Notes: generated by a model from the letters alone, not told the origin. A stretch of DNA of 64,000 nt from Ariolimax columbianus (GCA_036924085.1 JAVGWX010000002.1:50048948-50112947); one strand, 5' to 3'. Counted from the stretch's first letter, positions 34,110 through 44,283 are shown. Numbers and translations: made by a program.

Positions 34110-34577
34110 TCTCATGATCAAGGGTTGAGTCTGTACAGTTCGCAGTGAGGTGGCTGCTTTACTGCTTACAACACCCCGACCGAGAACTAAGTCTTCTACT
34201 AGTGGTTTCACGCCTCAACGCCGTATGGGGTGAATATCGAGCAGCTTCCCGCCCGCTTTGATCGGCGGGACGGCAGAGACCTCTTTCTGCAGCTCGACCG
34301 GGTCGGGCTGAGGCGCGAGCCCCAGGTCCCAACCATATCGTTGCCTCTCGTCGCAGTGGTGCTGAGATTCAGGGCGGGATTCCGGCTTAGAGGCGTTCGG
34401 CCGTAATCCCTCAGATGGTAGCCTCGCACCATTAGCTTATCAGCCAGGCACGTGGACCAAGTGTCTGAGATCTGCGATTCCTCTCGGATTGAGCAGGATT
34501 AGCAACGTCCTGTCATTAGTAGGGTAAAACTGACCTGTCTTCCTAGGGTCTAATACCAGCACCCGTTCACTATTAGA
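34110..34577 (-). pseudogene. 28S rRNA 3'-end pseudogene fragment
   Basis: On the minus strand it follows the nuclear 28S 3' end: CAGTTTTACCCTACTAATGA, AATCCTGCTCA, GGCTACCATCTGAGGGATTA, GAACGCCTCTAAGCCGGAAT, then GAAACCACTAGTAG and CTCGGTCGGGGTGTTGTAAG. Many substitutions against conserved positions (for instance GCTCAATCCGAGAGG where eukaryotes have GCTCAGTACGAGAGG) show it is decayed and not functional. Confidence 0.85.
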
Positions 34578-34584
34578 CCCAACG

Positions 34585-34683
34585 AAAATGCTCTCAGCCT
34601 GTCAGTCATTACATTGTTGGCGTGTTGAGTCAATTTAGACGCAGGCTCCACTCATGGTGGTGCCCTTCCGTCAATTCCTTTAA
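34585..34683 (-). pseudogene. 18S rRNA fragment, copy 1 of scrambled rDNA
   Basis: Minus strand reads TAAAGGAATTGACGGAAGGG, CACCACCATGAGTGGAGCCT and TGACTCAACACG, the conserved 18S core near the 1100-1200 region. It is joined directly to 28S-like sequence on its 3' side, an arrangement that does not exist in an intact rDNA unit. Confidence 0.88.
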
Positions 34684-34734
34684 CGAACACTGGATGCGAG
34701 CCGATCGAGCCACCGAGAGACTAGCCCCAGATTT

Positions 34735-35130
34735 CCGAGGGTCTAATTCCAGCACACGTTCTTTATTAGACCCAATGAAAGTGCTCTCAGCCTGTCAATC
34801 CTTTCAGTGTTGGCGTGTTGAGTCAAATTAAGCTGCAGGCTCTACTCCTGGTGGTGCCATTCCATCAATTCCTTTAAGTTTCAGCTTTGCAACCATACTT
34901 CCCCCGGAACCCAAACACTTTGGTTTTCCGGAAGCTGCCCGCAGAGTCATCGAAGCAACTCCTGCGGATCGCTAGTCGGCATCGTTTATGGTCAGAACTA
35001 TGACGGTATCTGATCGTCTTCGCGCCTCTGACTTTCGTTCTTGATTAATGAAAACATTCTTGACAAATCCTTTCGCAGTAGCTCGTCTTGCGGCGATCCA
35101 AGAATTTCACCTCTAACGCCGCAATATGAA
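34735..35130 (-). pseudogene. 18S rRNA fragment, copy 2, with short 28S-like piece
   Basis: Minus strand from 35130: TTCATATTGCGGCGTTAGAG, GTGAAATTCTTGGATCGCCG, CTTGATTAATCAAGAACGAA-type region, GATACCGTCATAGTTCTGAC, GGGGGAAGTATGGTTGCAAA and AAACTTAAAGGAATTGATGG. The 3' part repeats the 18S/28S junction of copy 1 (GGGTCTAATTCCAGCAC and ATTAGACCC), so the two copies form a partial tandem duplication with a period of about 195 bp. Eukaryotic nuclear type, decayed. Confidence 0.88.
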
Positions 35131-35297
35131 CTGTCGAGATTGGCTATACGCGCTAGCCTTCGACGAACCACACGGACTGACAAAGCTTCTCGATACGGAC
35201 AACAGTAACGCACCAATACCAGCGGTACGATTTCACCAAATTGGTCTTGCTACAGTGCCGGGGAGAGGCGGGCGAACTTGTTGGGCAAGCCCGCGCT

Positions 35298-35647
35298 CTC
35301 ACTCCGCCTGGCGGGACTGAGATTGCTGTACGAACACTGGATGCGAGTCAATCGAGCCACCGAGAGACCAGCCCCAGATATTATTCTAAAGGTCACATAA
35401 TTTAAACACTGCAGATATATAAGTTTACACACTATAAGTGTGATACAAAAGTCAATGATGTAAGTTGCCATACTCACTCCGCCTGGCGGGACTGAGATCG
35501 CTGTACGAACACTGGATGCGAGTCAATCGAGCCACCGAGAGACCAGCCCCAGATATTATTCTAAAGGTCACATAATTTGAACACTGCAGATATATAAGTT
35601 TACACACTATAAGTGTGATACAAAAGTCAATGATGTAAGCTGCCATA
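35298..35647. repeat. 175-bp tandem duplication containing a duplicated 5' splice site
   Basis: Two copies (35298-35472, 35473-35647), nearly identical. Each holds CTCACTCCGCCTGGCGGGAC, then GAACACTGGATGCGAGTC and ACCGAGAGACCAGCCCCAG (a segment also found inside the rDNA mosaic at 34684-34733), then ~75 bp of TRAF7 intron up to the donor. The second copy abuts the true donor of the WD2 exon at 35652; the first carries the same donor string (CATACTCAC in plus, at 35470-35478) without an exon. Confidence 0.92.
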
Positions 35648-35652
35648 CTCAC

Positions 35653-35775
35653 CATGATATTACAGTCCTGAGAACCACTGAACAATTTATTTCCAAATGT
35701 GCACAAAGCTAAGACAATGCCTGTGTGACCTTCCATAGTTTTCACACATTTGTAACTGGAACTTGTATCCCATAC
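35653..35775 (-). CDS. TRAF7: TRAF7 exon (window exon 12): WD repeat 2
   Basis: 123 nt, 41 codons, phase 0 on both sides. It reads [20 protein letters not shown], then [25 protein letters not shown] and SGS-D landmarks are present. Acceptor AATGACCAG, donor GTGAGT. The donor and the first ~75 intronic bases are also present in a second, exon-less copy at about 35385-35478, as part of a 175-bp tandem duplication (see repeat at 35298). Confidence 0.96.
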
Positions 35776-36413
35776 CTGGTCATTGAAAAAATATATGTGA
35801 GATGGTTTGTAATGAAAAGCAGAAATAAGAATAATAGCGAAAAGAAAAGATCATGAATAAGGAATAAAGAACAGCAAAGATGGCGCTAAACCGGCTGCAG
35901 GTCTAACATTGCTCTGGTGTTTTAGTTCATTATGGATGCTGCCATGCCACGGATTTGCCTGGAATTCACACTAGTCTACAATTTACACTCATGTTCACGG
36001 AACAGTGTTGTTGTTTTCCATTTGGACTAGTTAAATCATTCATTTTTTGTGTTTTCTTACCTCCAATTATCTGGGCATGTACATCGGCTAAATGAAATAG
36101 TACTACGGTTAAAAATGTGTTGTATTTTCACGGCTGAGTTTCCCGAGATTGCCGCCCTTCTCCCTAGTTACAGACAATATCGGTTTTGGTGTGGGTGCAA
36201 AATGAAGACACAGGACTATAATGGACTAGAACACGTTGCCGTCTAGGAGAGATTAAACCCTGCCCAGTTAGCAAGATGCCCAAAACACATTGTTCACACA
36301 CTGAGTGATGTCCCTACGACCTCTTGCAGTTATGGGAAAGGAATGGAAAGAAAGTGGAATTATGGATAATGAGTGGGATGGTAATCAACCGGCAAAGACA
36401 GAATGTTGCTTTC
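35776..36413. other. Intronic sequence, nothing recognised
   Basis: Between the WD2 exon and a SINE. No coding, RNA or repeat signal seen. Confidence 0.5.
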
Positions 36414-36427
36414 AAACCAATAAAGCA

Positions 36428-36688
36428 GGGGACGGCGTGGCCTAGTGGATAAGTGGCACGGCTCACAATCCGAAGGTGCTGGGTTCGATCCCCATCACAG
36501 CACCGGCCGTTACCCCGGGGAAGCAAACCCTTAGAAAATGCAGGAGGAAGCAGACCCTTACATAAAATGCATGCTGAAGTCGGATGCATTGGGCCGACAG
36601 GCGCAAAATAAAAACCACAGTGCAACGCACACCGCCTTGGGGATTAGAGAAATAAGGCGAACGCAAAAAAAAAAAAATTCAAAAAAAA
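36428..36688 (+). mobile_element. tRNA-derived SINE (family S1)
   Basis: GGGGACGGCGTGGCCTAGTG, A box TGGCCTAGTGGATAAG, B box GGTTCGATCCC, body CTTAGAAAATGCAGGAGG, core GCTGAAGTCGGATGCATTGG and an A-rich tail. Flanked by a perfect 12-bp duplication AAACCAATAAAG (36414-36425 and 36689-36700). Clearly the youngest copy of this family in the window. Confidence 0.95.
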
Positions 36689-36859
36689 AAACCAATAAAG
36701 AGGATATTACAGATGACTACCCGAAATTCAAACTACAGAGAAGATTTCAATTTCTACTTTTTCACAAGAACTGAAACTTTTTGTCCAAAAAATTAAGATG
36801 TGCTAATATTTAAATTTAATGGTAAAAAACAAAAGAAACATAATGCAAAAATAAATTTG

Positions 36860-37145
36860 CTGTTGTTGCTAATGCCGACTATGAGTAGGATTGCTCTTTT
36901 GTGGGCACTGGAAAGGACACTAAGTGGCGAGTTGCAGTAGCTTTCCTCACATTTCGAGCGTACTGATGAAGGTGTGCCATGGTCCTCCAGGTGATTGTGC
37001 TGTGCTTGGCTTCATAAGTGTATCGCTCACTACTACAGGGATCACATTAATCACCTACCTCATTAACCAGGCAGCCATGAAAACAGCCCGTTTCCAGGTA
37101 GGAAACTGACTCTGACTAACATTTCTGACCAGTATGTTTTGCCTG
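36860..37145 (+). repeat. Rep-C interspersed element
   Basis: GCGAGTTGCAGTAGCTTTCC, TGAAGGTGTGCCATGGTCCT, GCTTCATAAGTGTATCGCTC and CAGTATGTTTTGCCTGACCA match the copy at 62440 in order. Confidence 0.75.
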
Positions 37146-37424
37146 ACCAGACATTTGTCTTTCTCCCCAATAAAATTGCTAAACACTTCTGTTACTGTAC
37201 TTCAAATAAGCTTATACATACAGGCAATAACATTAATCAAGAGAAACTGAAAACTTGTATAATTAGCAAAGTAGACATGAAATCAGCTCTACAAATAAGC
37301 AATAAATAGTTAAGAAATGCTCATATCAAGTAAGACAGCTAACCTTGAAGAGACATCTCTGACACAAACAACTAATGCCTTGTAGGAAAGCTGGAGACAG
37401 ACAAAGGCTAGGAAAGCAGAAGCA

Positions 37425-37490
37425 AGCAATTGCACGCTGAAGGTGGATGCACTGTGCCCTTCTGTGTAGAACACAGTGCAATGTAAATTG
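37425..37490 (+). repeat. Decayed SINE core fragment
   Basis: CACGCTGAAGGTGGATGCAC then AACACAGTGCAATGTA resembles the S1 core and its downstream GTGCAACGCAC, with several changes. Low confidence. Confidence 0.35.
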
Positions 37491-37756
37491 CTTCATAAAG
37501 ACAGCCACAGACATGATTTTGTTGGAGCCATGTTGACGTCTGATAGCGAATATGGAAGAAGAAGAAATAAGTTTGTTATCAAATGGGCATAGAAAATTGA
37601 GATGACTTTTTAAAATAAATCTAAACAAATTATCACTTTCAGAATATACAATTTTGCAAAGCTGCTTCACCTGCCACAGAATCAAATATACATAGCTACA
37701 GTTAACTCTTTACACTGTGACAAGGTGCTATAATACAGGCACATCTTAAAACTTAC

Positions 37757-37825
37757 TTTAATGGTTTTATCTGTAGACCCACTGAACAACACATCTCCCA
37801 TAGCACACAAACACCAGACTGGACC
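37757..37825 (-). CDS. TRAF7: TRAF7 exon (window exon 11): WD repeat 1
   Basis: 69 nt, 23 codons, phase 0 on both sides. It reads [20 protein letters not shown] and then TIK, a WD40 blade with the LFSGS-DKTIK pattern conserved in TRAF7. Acceptor TGTTCAG, donor GTAAGT. Confidence 0.96.
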
Positions 37826-37949
37826 CTGAACATGAAGGTAGATGAATATAGTATTACATATCAAATTTACCTGTATGAAAGTTGTGAATACAAAAAAATA
37901 ATTCAAAAAAAATCACAAACTCAAACAACCCTGTGGTCATTAAAAAAAT

Positions 37950-38137
37950 CATGTATCAAGGGCAGCATAAAGTCAAGATAATGGACCAGAGACAGCATAA
38001 AGTCAAGTTAATGGACCAGAGACAGCATAAAGTCAAGTTAATGAACCAGAGACAGCATAAAGTCAAGCTAATTAACCAGAGACAGCATAAAGTAAAGCCA
38101 ATGTATCAAGGGCAGCATAAAGTCGAGTTAAACATTA
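37950..38137. repeat. Minisatellite, 30-bp unit (related to array at 61190)
   Basis: Six units of 30 bp: CAGCATAAAGTCAAGTTAAT plus GGACCAGAGA. Aligned to the 61190 array the units match at AAGTCAAG, TTA and ACCA, suggesting common origin. Confidence 0.9.
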
Positions 38138-38139
38138 TA

Positions 38140-38380
38140 ACAAGTGTCTGAGTGGCAGATCCTTCACTTTCTCATAGCAGATGTACTAGGTTTCGATCTC
38201 ATTATCAACACGTTTCTGTCAGCCCTTTTGAAAATGGTTACCTGGTTTATTGTTAGAGATGTAAAAGTGGCAAAGAAGAAGGGAACTGGTCATCTCAGAT
38301 CACAAAAAAAAAGCTGAAACTTAGTACAATGGCATCTCCAACACTTCATCATTAACAACAATACCTGCTATAGGACAGCC
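38140..38380 (+). repeat. Degenerate SINE-like element (family S3)
   Basis: GTGTCTGAGTGGCAGATCC as a weak A-box region, GTACTAGGTTTCGATCTC as a B-box region, then GTTACCTGGTTTATTG and the end CCTGCTATAGGACAGCC. Same layout as the copies at 48098 and 62080. Confidence 0.5.
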
Positions 38381-38472
38381 TTGATCGTACGTACATTATA
38401 ATACATCCAAGTGTAAAAGTTTACATATTAGGCCCATATATTTGGAATCATCAAGAACACATATCAACTTAC

Positions 38473-38525
38473 CAGATGACCAACAAATGTTCCCTTGCAC
38501 TTGAACATGGATATAGGGTCATAAG
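38473..38525 (-). CDS. TRAF7: TRAF7 exon (window exon 10): entry into WD40 domain
   Basis: 53 nt (2 + 51). It reads YDPISMFKCKGTFVGHL. The YDP...FKCKGTFVGH segment is a TRAF7 hallmark and forms the outer strand and GH motif of WD repeat 1. Acceptor TTCCTCAG, donor GTAAGT. It joins GPVW of the next exon. The WD40 propeller is the MEKK3-binding part of TRAF7 in vertebrates. Confidence 0.94.
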
Positions 38526-38559
38526 CTGAGGAAATCAAACATGCATTGTTATACAAAAG

Positions 38560-38742
38560 TATTTCCTGATTGTTATGACAGGTATTTTCTGATTTTATGT
38601 CAAAGTATTTCCTGATGTTATTCCAAGGTATTTCCTGAATTTATTTAAAGGTATTTTCTGATTTTACATCAAGGTAATTCAAGATTTTATGATAAGGTAT
38701 TTCTGACTGTTATGTCAAGATATTTCCTGATTTCCTGAATCA
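38560..38742. repeat. Minisatellite, ~22-bp unit, left part
   Basis: Imperfect units of AGGTATTTTCTGATTTTATG TCA. The same motif resumes right after the LINE (40870-41000) and again in its duplicate (41190-41315). Confidence 0.85.
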
Positions 38743-38744
38743 AA

Positions 38745-40868
38745 AGAAACATATTTAAAATATTTGGACAAGCAGAACATAGCTCAGAAAGTGAATAAAA
38801 CAGCAAAAATGCTTCGAAAAAAACTTGCTCAGAGGATTAAGACTAATAGTAAAAGCTTCTTTTCTTATGTTAGAAATAAACAAAGAACGAAAGACAAAGT
38901 AGGCCCTCTCATAAGACAGCACAGGAAAAATAATAAGTGAGAATAGGGAGGCAGATAATCTACTCAATCAGTACTTTGGCAGTCTACACAGAAGAGGACT
39001 GCTCCAAGATCCCAGAGCCTATAGATATTTTTTTTAAAGATATGGATACAGCAGGATTAAAATCAATCTGTATTACAGAGGAAATGGTTTATAAAAAAAT
39101 TGGTATTCATCCAAAATTGCTGTTTGAAATTAGAGACCAACTAGCAAAACCATTGGCTATAATATGTTCTAAATCACTTGCAAAAGATGGGGGTCTCTGT
39201 GGCAAAGTGGTCAAGCCGTTTGCCTCATGATCAGACAGTCTGGGTTCGAATTCAAGCGGCGACGGTCAGTTCATGGTGTCAAATTTTCCTGAGATCCCTG
39301 GGTTCATCTCTGGAGCCACAGAGTTCGTGCTTTGTGCGATTCTCTCATAGGTGGTATACCCTTCTGACAAAGGAAACAGAGCAATATGGGGAAACCCGAG
39401 GCGATGAAGTCGAGTCCTCGCCTTTAATGTTTAAAAGGGATTGTTCCACGGGATTGGAAAGATGCAGGAGTGATCCCATTATTCAAAAAGGGCAAAACAT
39501 CAGATCCAGAAAAATAAAGACCGGTGAGTTTAACGAGGCATAGTCTGTAAATTGTTAGAGTCAATAATAAAAGAAAACATGGTAATGCATTTAGACAAGT
39601 TTATTCGCATCAGAAATAGTCAGCATCGGTTTACTAGAGGGAGATCGTGCTTAACTAATCTATTAGAATTCATGAATTCATACTAAAATGATAGATAAAG
39701 GGGAGACAGTGGATGTTATTTATCTAGATTTAGTCACTGATATTGCAAAGGCCTTTGATAGAGTACCTCATCTAAGATTAATTAAAAGGTTAAAATCACA
39801 TGGAATAGGTGGGGAAGTTGTCAAATGGATTGAAAATTGGTTAACGGAAGAAAGCAGAAAATGGGCATAAATAAGGAGTACTCTGAGTGGTATGAAGTAA
39901 AGAGTGGAATGCCACAGGGTTCAGTTTTGGGACCAATTTTGTTCTTGATATATATAAACGATTTGGACATTGATATGGGATCCATGATTGCAAAATTCAC
40001 GGATGACACAAAACTATGCAGTAGTGTCTCATCTAAAGCAGAAGTGGATATATCGAGGTTGGATTTAGATAAAATTCGAGAAGGGTCTATAAGCTGGCAC
40101 ATGGAGTTTAATGTAGATAAATGTACAGTCATTCACATGGGTAGATCCAATATGGAACATAATTACAAAATGAGAGAGAACAATATTAGAAAGATAGATA
40201 AGGAAAGGGACCTAGGGGTTATAATAGATCATAAAGGAAAGGTGAGTGAGCAAGTTAAGGTAGCAGTAAAAAAGGCAAATGCAATGTTAGGTATGATAAA
40301 AAGAAATATTAAACATAGCAGCAAGGAAGTGGTAGTCAAACTGTATAAAGCATTAGTTAGACCTAGATTGGAGTACTGTGTACAGGTGTGAAGTCCTTAT
40401 CATAGAGGGGATATAAACATGCTGGAAAGAATACAAAAAAGAGCAACAAAGCTGATAGTGGGATTCCAGAATTACAGTTATGGGGAAAGACTCAGAAAAA
40501 CCGGTCTACAGTGTCTAGAAAAGAGAAGAATTCAAGGTGACGTAATACAGGTTTAAAAGATAATCAAAGGAACGGATAAATTAGACTATAACGTTTTTCA
40601 AAATACAACCACCTACAAGAACAAGAGGGCATAGCTACAATTAACTAAAGGTCCAGATTAGATATTAGGAAATATATTTTTAATCAGAGAGTGGTGAATG
40701 CTTGGAATGCATTGCCACAGGAAGTAGTGGAGGCAGGGACAATTAATGCTTTTAAAAATAAATTGGATGCACATAGCTTTTAGAGCAAGGTAATGTAAAT
40801 GAAACTGGTTGTACAGATTCTGCAGTCTTCTAAACCAGTATAAAGATGTTAAATTCAGTTAAGTTAAA
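38745..40868 (+). mobile_element. CR1-like LINE, interrupted by a SINE
   Basis: Pre-RT part near 38810: KMLRKKLAQRIKTNSKSFFS, then YVRNKQRTKDKVGPL. After the SINE at 39185-39428: GIVPRDWKDAGVIPLFKKGK and PVSLTRH. RT continues YLDLVTDIAKAFDRVPHLRL (a 3-4 residue insertion before AKAFD), KSGMPQGSVLGPILFLIYIN, KFTDDTKLCSS (Thr for the usual Ala in FADD), KALVRPRLEYCVQV, then LERIQKRATKLIVGFQNYSY and WNALPQEVVEAGTINAFKNK. This RT/3' module is typical of CR1/L2-type LINEs. Several frameshifts and stops make it dead. It splits a 22-bp minisatellite. Confidence 0.92.
39185..39428 (+). mobile_element. tRNA-derived SINE (family S2) inserted in the CR1-like LINE
   Basis: A box TGGCAAAGTGGTCAAGCC, B box GGGTTCGAATTC, then CTGGAGCCACAGAGTTCGTG and GGAAACCCGAGGCGATGAAG. 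It interrupts the LINE coding sequence between ICSKSLAK and GIVPRDWK. Only copy of this family that I see here. Confidence 0.85.
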
Positions 40869-41393
40869 GATATTCCTGACTGTTATGTCAATGTATTTAT
40901 TCATTTTATGCCAAGGTATTTCCTAATTTTATGCTAAGGTATCTTCTGATTTTAGGTCTAGGTATTTTCTGCTAAATAAGATTTTTTTTTAAATTTTAAA
41001 GTTATTCATTCTTGACTAACTTTATCTGGATTTCAGGTTTGTAGTGGCTTTTCTTCTTACATGCTAGAAAGCTTTTAAAAATAAATTGGATGCACATAGC
41101 TTTTAGAGCAAGGTAAGGTAAATGAAACTGGTTGTACAGATTCTGCAGTCTTCTAAACCAGTATAAAGATGTTAAATTCAGTTAAGTTAAAGATATTCCT
41201 GATTGTTATGTCAATGTATTTATTCATTTTATGCCAAGGTATTTCCTAATTTTATGCTAAGGTATCTTCTGATTTTAGGTCTAGGTATTTTCTGCTAAAC
41301 AAGTTTTTTTATTTATTTTAAAGTTATTCATTCTTGACTAACTTTATCTGGATTTCAGGTTTGTAGTGGCTTTTCTTCTTACATGCTAGAAAG
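40748..41393. repeat. 323-bp tandem duplication of LINE 3' end plus minisatellite
   Basis: Copy 1 40748-41070, copy 2 41071-41393; both start GCTTTTAAAAATAAATTGGA and end CTTACATGCTAGAAA. Few differences (GTAATGTAAA/GTAAGGTAAA; AATAAGATTTT/AACAAGTTTTT). The junction sits at a GCTTTTAAAA string. Confidence 0.94.
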
Positions 41394-41730
41394 TACTGAA
41401 GGTAAACCTGACTGTATGGGCCTTGGTTTTGTTTGTGATAGAACTGGATAATTGAACACCAGTTTCTTTGAGTTTGTCATGAAGTTACTTCTCTTAAGTC
41501 TGCTCTTTACCTGGATGTTCATTCGTTGGTGCATTGGGCTGTTCAAGAGTCTCTTGTATTTCTCTGCCTGCTGCTCTACTTTTATGTTCCATCTATCTTC
41601 CATCAACTTAAGGCCCGTCATTGTTTCTACTGTCTTTTTGGGTGTGGACTTCTTGTGTCCAGCAATGATGCATGCATGTGGCTGGGTTCTGAACTCTAAT
41701 GTTATCTCACCAAAGCGAGTCACCAAAGCG
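41380..41730 (-). mobile_element. I/Nimb-like LINE fragment (post-RT linker)
   Basis: Minus frame KKSTPKKTVETMTGLKLMED, RWNIKVEQQAEKYKRLLNSP and MHQRMNIQVKSRLKRSNF aligns with MKSTPIVELEKITKLQPMTD..QSEKLRRLTDHPMPQRLN of copies L1/L2. A different subfamily, strongly decayed. Confidence 0.7.
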
Positions 41731-41759
41731 AGTTTTTAAAACTATCATTACAGAGTTCA

Positions 41760-43070
41760 ATCCCATTGTTTGGCCACAGGGCAGTTTTACAGTTCCAAAG
41801 ATCAGTGCCTGATGCCAAATAGCCAAAAGCTATCCTTTTAATCCACAATGCATCCAGTCAGTCCTTAGAAGCTACTGACCTGTGCCGTCCATGGTCTGTC
41901 TCTTGAACTTTCATTTGGCTATTGCTAGCAAGTTCATGGATGGTTTCCTTTCCACTGGCTTATGAGGCTCTGGGATGTCCCGACACACTATAAACAGATG
42001 AAAATTTGTAACAAGAACGCTAACAATATTTGCTTTATATTGTTAAGGAATAAATTATATTTGCTGTATAGAATTAAGGAATAATGGTCACTTGCCCAAC
42101 ACGGTGTGTATGCTAACCTTTTATTTCACATTTGATCAAAAGAAAATGTATGTCTTACCGAGGTTTTCAACCTGGGTTACCTTGGTCAAGAGACTCGTTT
42201 TCAAATCTCTCAACCACTTTGCTCTTCCCAGTATAAATATCCTTTTAACATCCATAAAATTAACTTCACAGATGGTTGTGCAACATTTACCAAGCACAGA
42301 TCATGTGTATCTCTGGTAGAATATTATCTCTGGTAAAATATTATGTCTTTTAACATACTATGTGTATCCTCTTCTTTTTCTTGTGATGATGTTTTTGGTG
42401 TTTATTTAGTCAGACGAGTTCCTGTGATGAGCTGGACCATTGTTGCGAGCTACTCTTTAGTTCAGGTGAGATTTGAGTTTACTGTCGAATCAATGAACCA
42501 GTGTCTCTTCATCCTTAACTGATGAGGAGACAGTCCAGTAATACATGTCAAGTAATTTGTTCATTTAGTTCACATGTGCACAGTAGAGAAGCAGACAGTC
42601 TGATCTTGAAAATATGTTAATTCAGTCTGTTGCCAGGTGAAGAATGGTGAGCTGTCCCTGCTGGAAGGGTGTGATAAGCATTGTTCTCTCCTGACAACTA
42701 TGTATTTGAGACAGGCTTCCATCAGCACAATAAGGATGTGCAGATGAAAGGCAATGCACATGGGAAGCTTATTAAACGCAACAAAGTAGCTATTCTTGCT
42801 TTCTGGGGGGCTTGTTATGAGAGGGGTGGATTGTTGAGCGGAAGCTGACACTTAGTCTGCAGACACAAGTTTGATCCCTGCTAAGTCCTAAGATTTTATC
42901 TATCAGAAGAGGAATTAAAACCAAGTCTGCACATGGCACAGCGACTGTTGGGACAAATGGCTTATATCCCCCAATCCTATAACTCCCCCTCGACCCCAGC
43001 AATGGGCAAAAACTGCACAATGATAGTTGTTTGTGTTTATTTAATGGGAAGATGGTTATAACACAATGTG
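41760..43070. other. Intronic sequence, nothing recognised
   Basis: Long stretch in the intron between the coiled-coil and WD exons. No domain, RNA or tandem repeat found by eye. Confidence 0.45.
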
Positions 43071-43095
43071 ACCACAGGAATATTTCTGGGGGAAA

Positions 43096-43285
43096 AGACA
43101 AGAGGACAACAAAGACAAAAGATACTGGACAGTTTAACTTTGTGGCATGGAAGATAGACAAGATGACAACAAAGACACAAGATACTGGACAGTTTAACTT
43201 TGTGGCGTGGAAGATAGACAAGATGACAACAAAGACACAAGATACTGGGTAGTCTAACTTTGTGGCACGGAAAATTAGACAACAA
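43096..43285. repeat. Tandem repeat, 60-bp unit
   Basis: Three units of 60 bp: GACAAGATGACAACAAAGAC, ACAAGATACTGGACAGTTTA and ACTTTGTGGCATGGAAGATA. Confidence 0.93.
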
Positions 43286-43289
43286 TAAA

Positions 43290-43880
43290 GTTGTTTAACA
43301 GTGCTTGGGACAGGATGTTGTGGAGAATCATGATTGTCAAATGACTGATGGCAAGGCACATCAAGAGGATGAAGAGCTACCATTTGTGAAATTACAAACC
43401 AAAGCATGGGTAAAATCTGGACCTTGTATTATCTCATCGTTATCTTCATCATCCCATGTGTATGCCCAATGGGTGCACAGAGTTACCACAGCAGCTGGTC
43501 TACAAGTCTGAGTTAAAGTATTAATGTGCTGTTTCAGTAGTGGTTCTTGAAGACTTTATTGGTACATGACAAGGGCTTGACTAGCACACTCTTGATCAGC
43601 AGGGACAGATCACCATTTTTCACCTCATGACAAGGCATAACAACTAAATAAACAAGCTTCATCTGTCTGTTTCACCACTGTGAACATGTAGACTGATTGA
43701 AAAAACGGCTGAGCATGTTTCCCAGGACTGTACTTCAGCATAGCCAGTTAAGAAAGCCTCACTGACCAAATGACAATACTAAACTCAGTTGTTCATTATT
43801 CTCCTATATATGGTTCAGGTACCCACACAGCTGCTTCTATAAGCTGCTTATGATAAAGTACAAAATGAAAAGACATGACA
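43290..43880. other. Intronic sequence, nothing recognised
   Basis: No coding, RNA or repeat signal identified. Confidence 0.45.
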
Positions 43881-43884
43881 TTCT

Positions 43885-44165
43885 TCTTCTTCAGCATTCG
43901 TCCTGAAAAGAACGTTGTCAGCTTGTGATTTAAAGGCTTTTCAGACAAACACAACTGGTTTCAGCTGGCTATTTTTAGTAACTGGTTTGACTTCCCACTA
44001 TGATCCCTATTCTCTTAGCCAGACTACACTATTTCATCCTGTTTCCAGGGTCATGACTTGGAGGCGGAATAATGTCCCGATCAGCTCTGGTTGGCTGACC
44101 ATTGCATCAGGCAAGCAGCCAGCTATGAGTCACTAGCTCATTCACTGTGCTGCATCATCGGCCCC
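43885..44165 (-). repeat. Rep-A interspersed element, diverged subtype
   Basis: Left tail CTTCTTCTTCAGCATTCGTC, then CAGGGTCATGACTTGGAGGC, CGATCAGCTCTGGTTGGCTG and GCCAGCTATGAGTCACTAGC; parallels the copies at 51125 and 56535. Confidence 0.75.
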
Positions 44166-44231
44166 ACATGACATTTAATTCTTGAAACAAAACGGACAAA
44201 ATAAATGCTGCAAATCATACAGTTCACTGAC

Positions 44232-44283
44232 CTCCAGCTGTGGCTCCTAGATTAATTCTGTTGTTGACATTAGACATTTCTTC
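44232..44283 (-). CDS. TRAF7: TRAF7 exon (window exon 9): end of coiled coil
   Basis: 52 nt (51 + 1). It reads EEMSNVNNRINLGATAG and the first base of an Ala codon. It corresponds to the short N-x-R-L/I-N-x-G stretch just before the WD40 domain of TRAF7. Acceptor TTCTTGCAG, donor GTCAGT. On its own it would not be callable; the exact phase match to the 38.5-kb exon gives the continuous segment G-A-YDP. Confidence 0.88.

Noticed and set aside
34110..35130. Functional 18S/28S rRNA genes
   Set aside because: Only partial pieces in the wrong order, with substitutions at invariant positions and a partial duplication.
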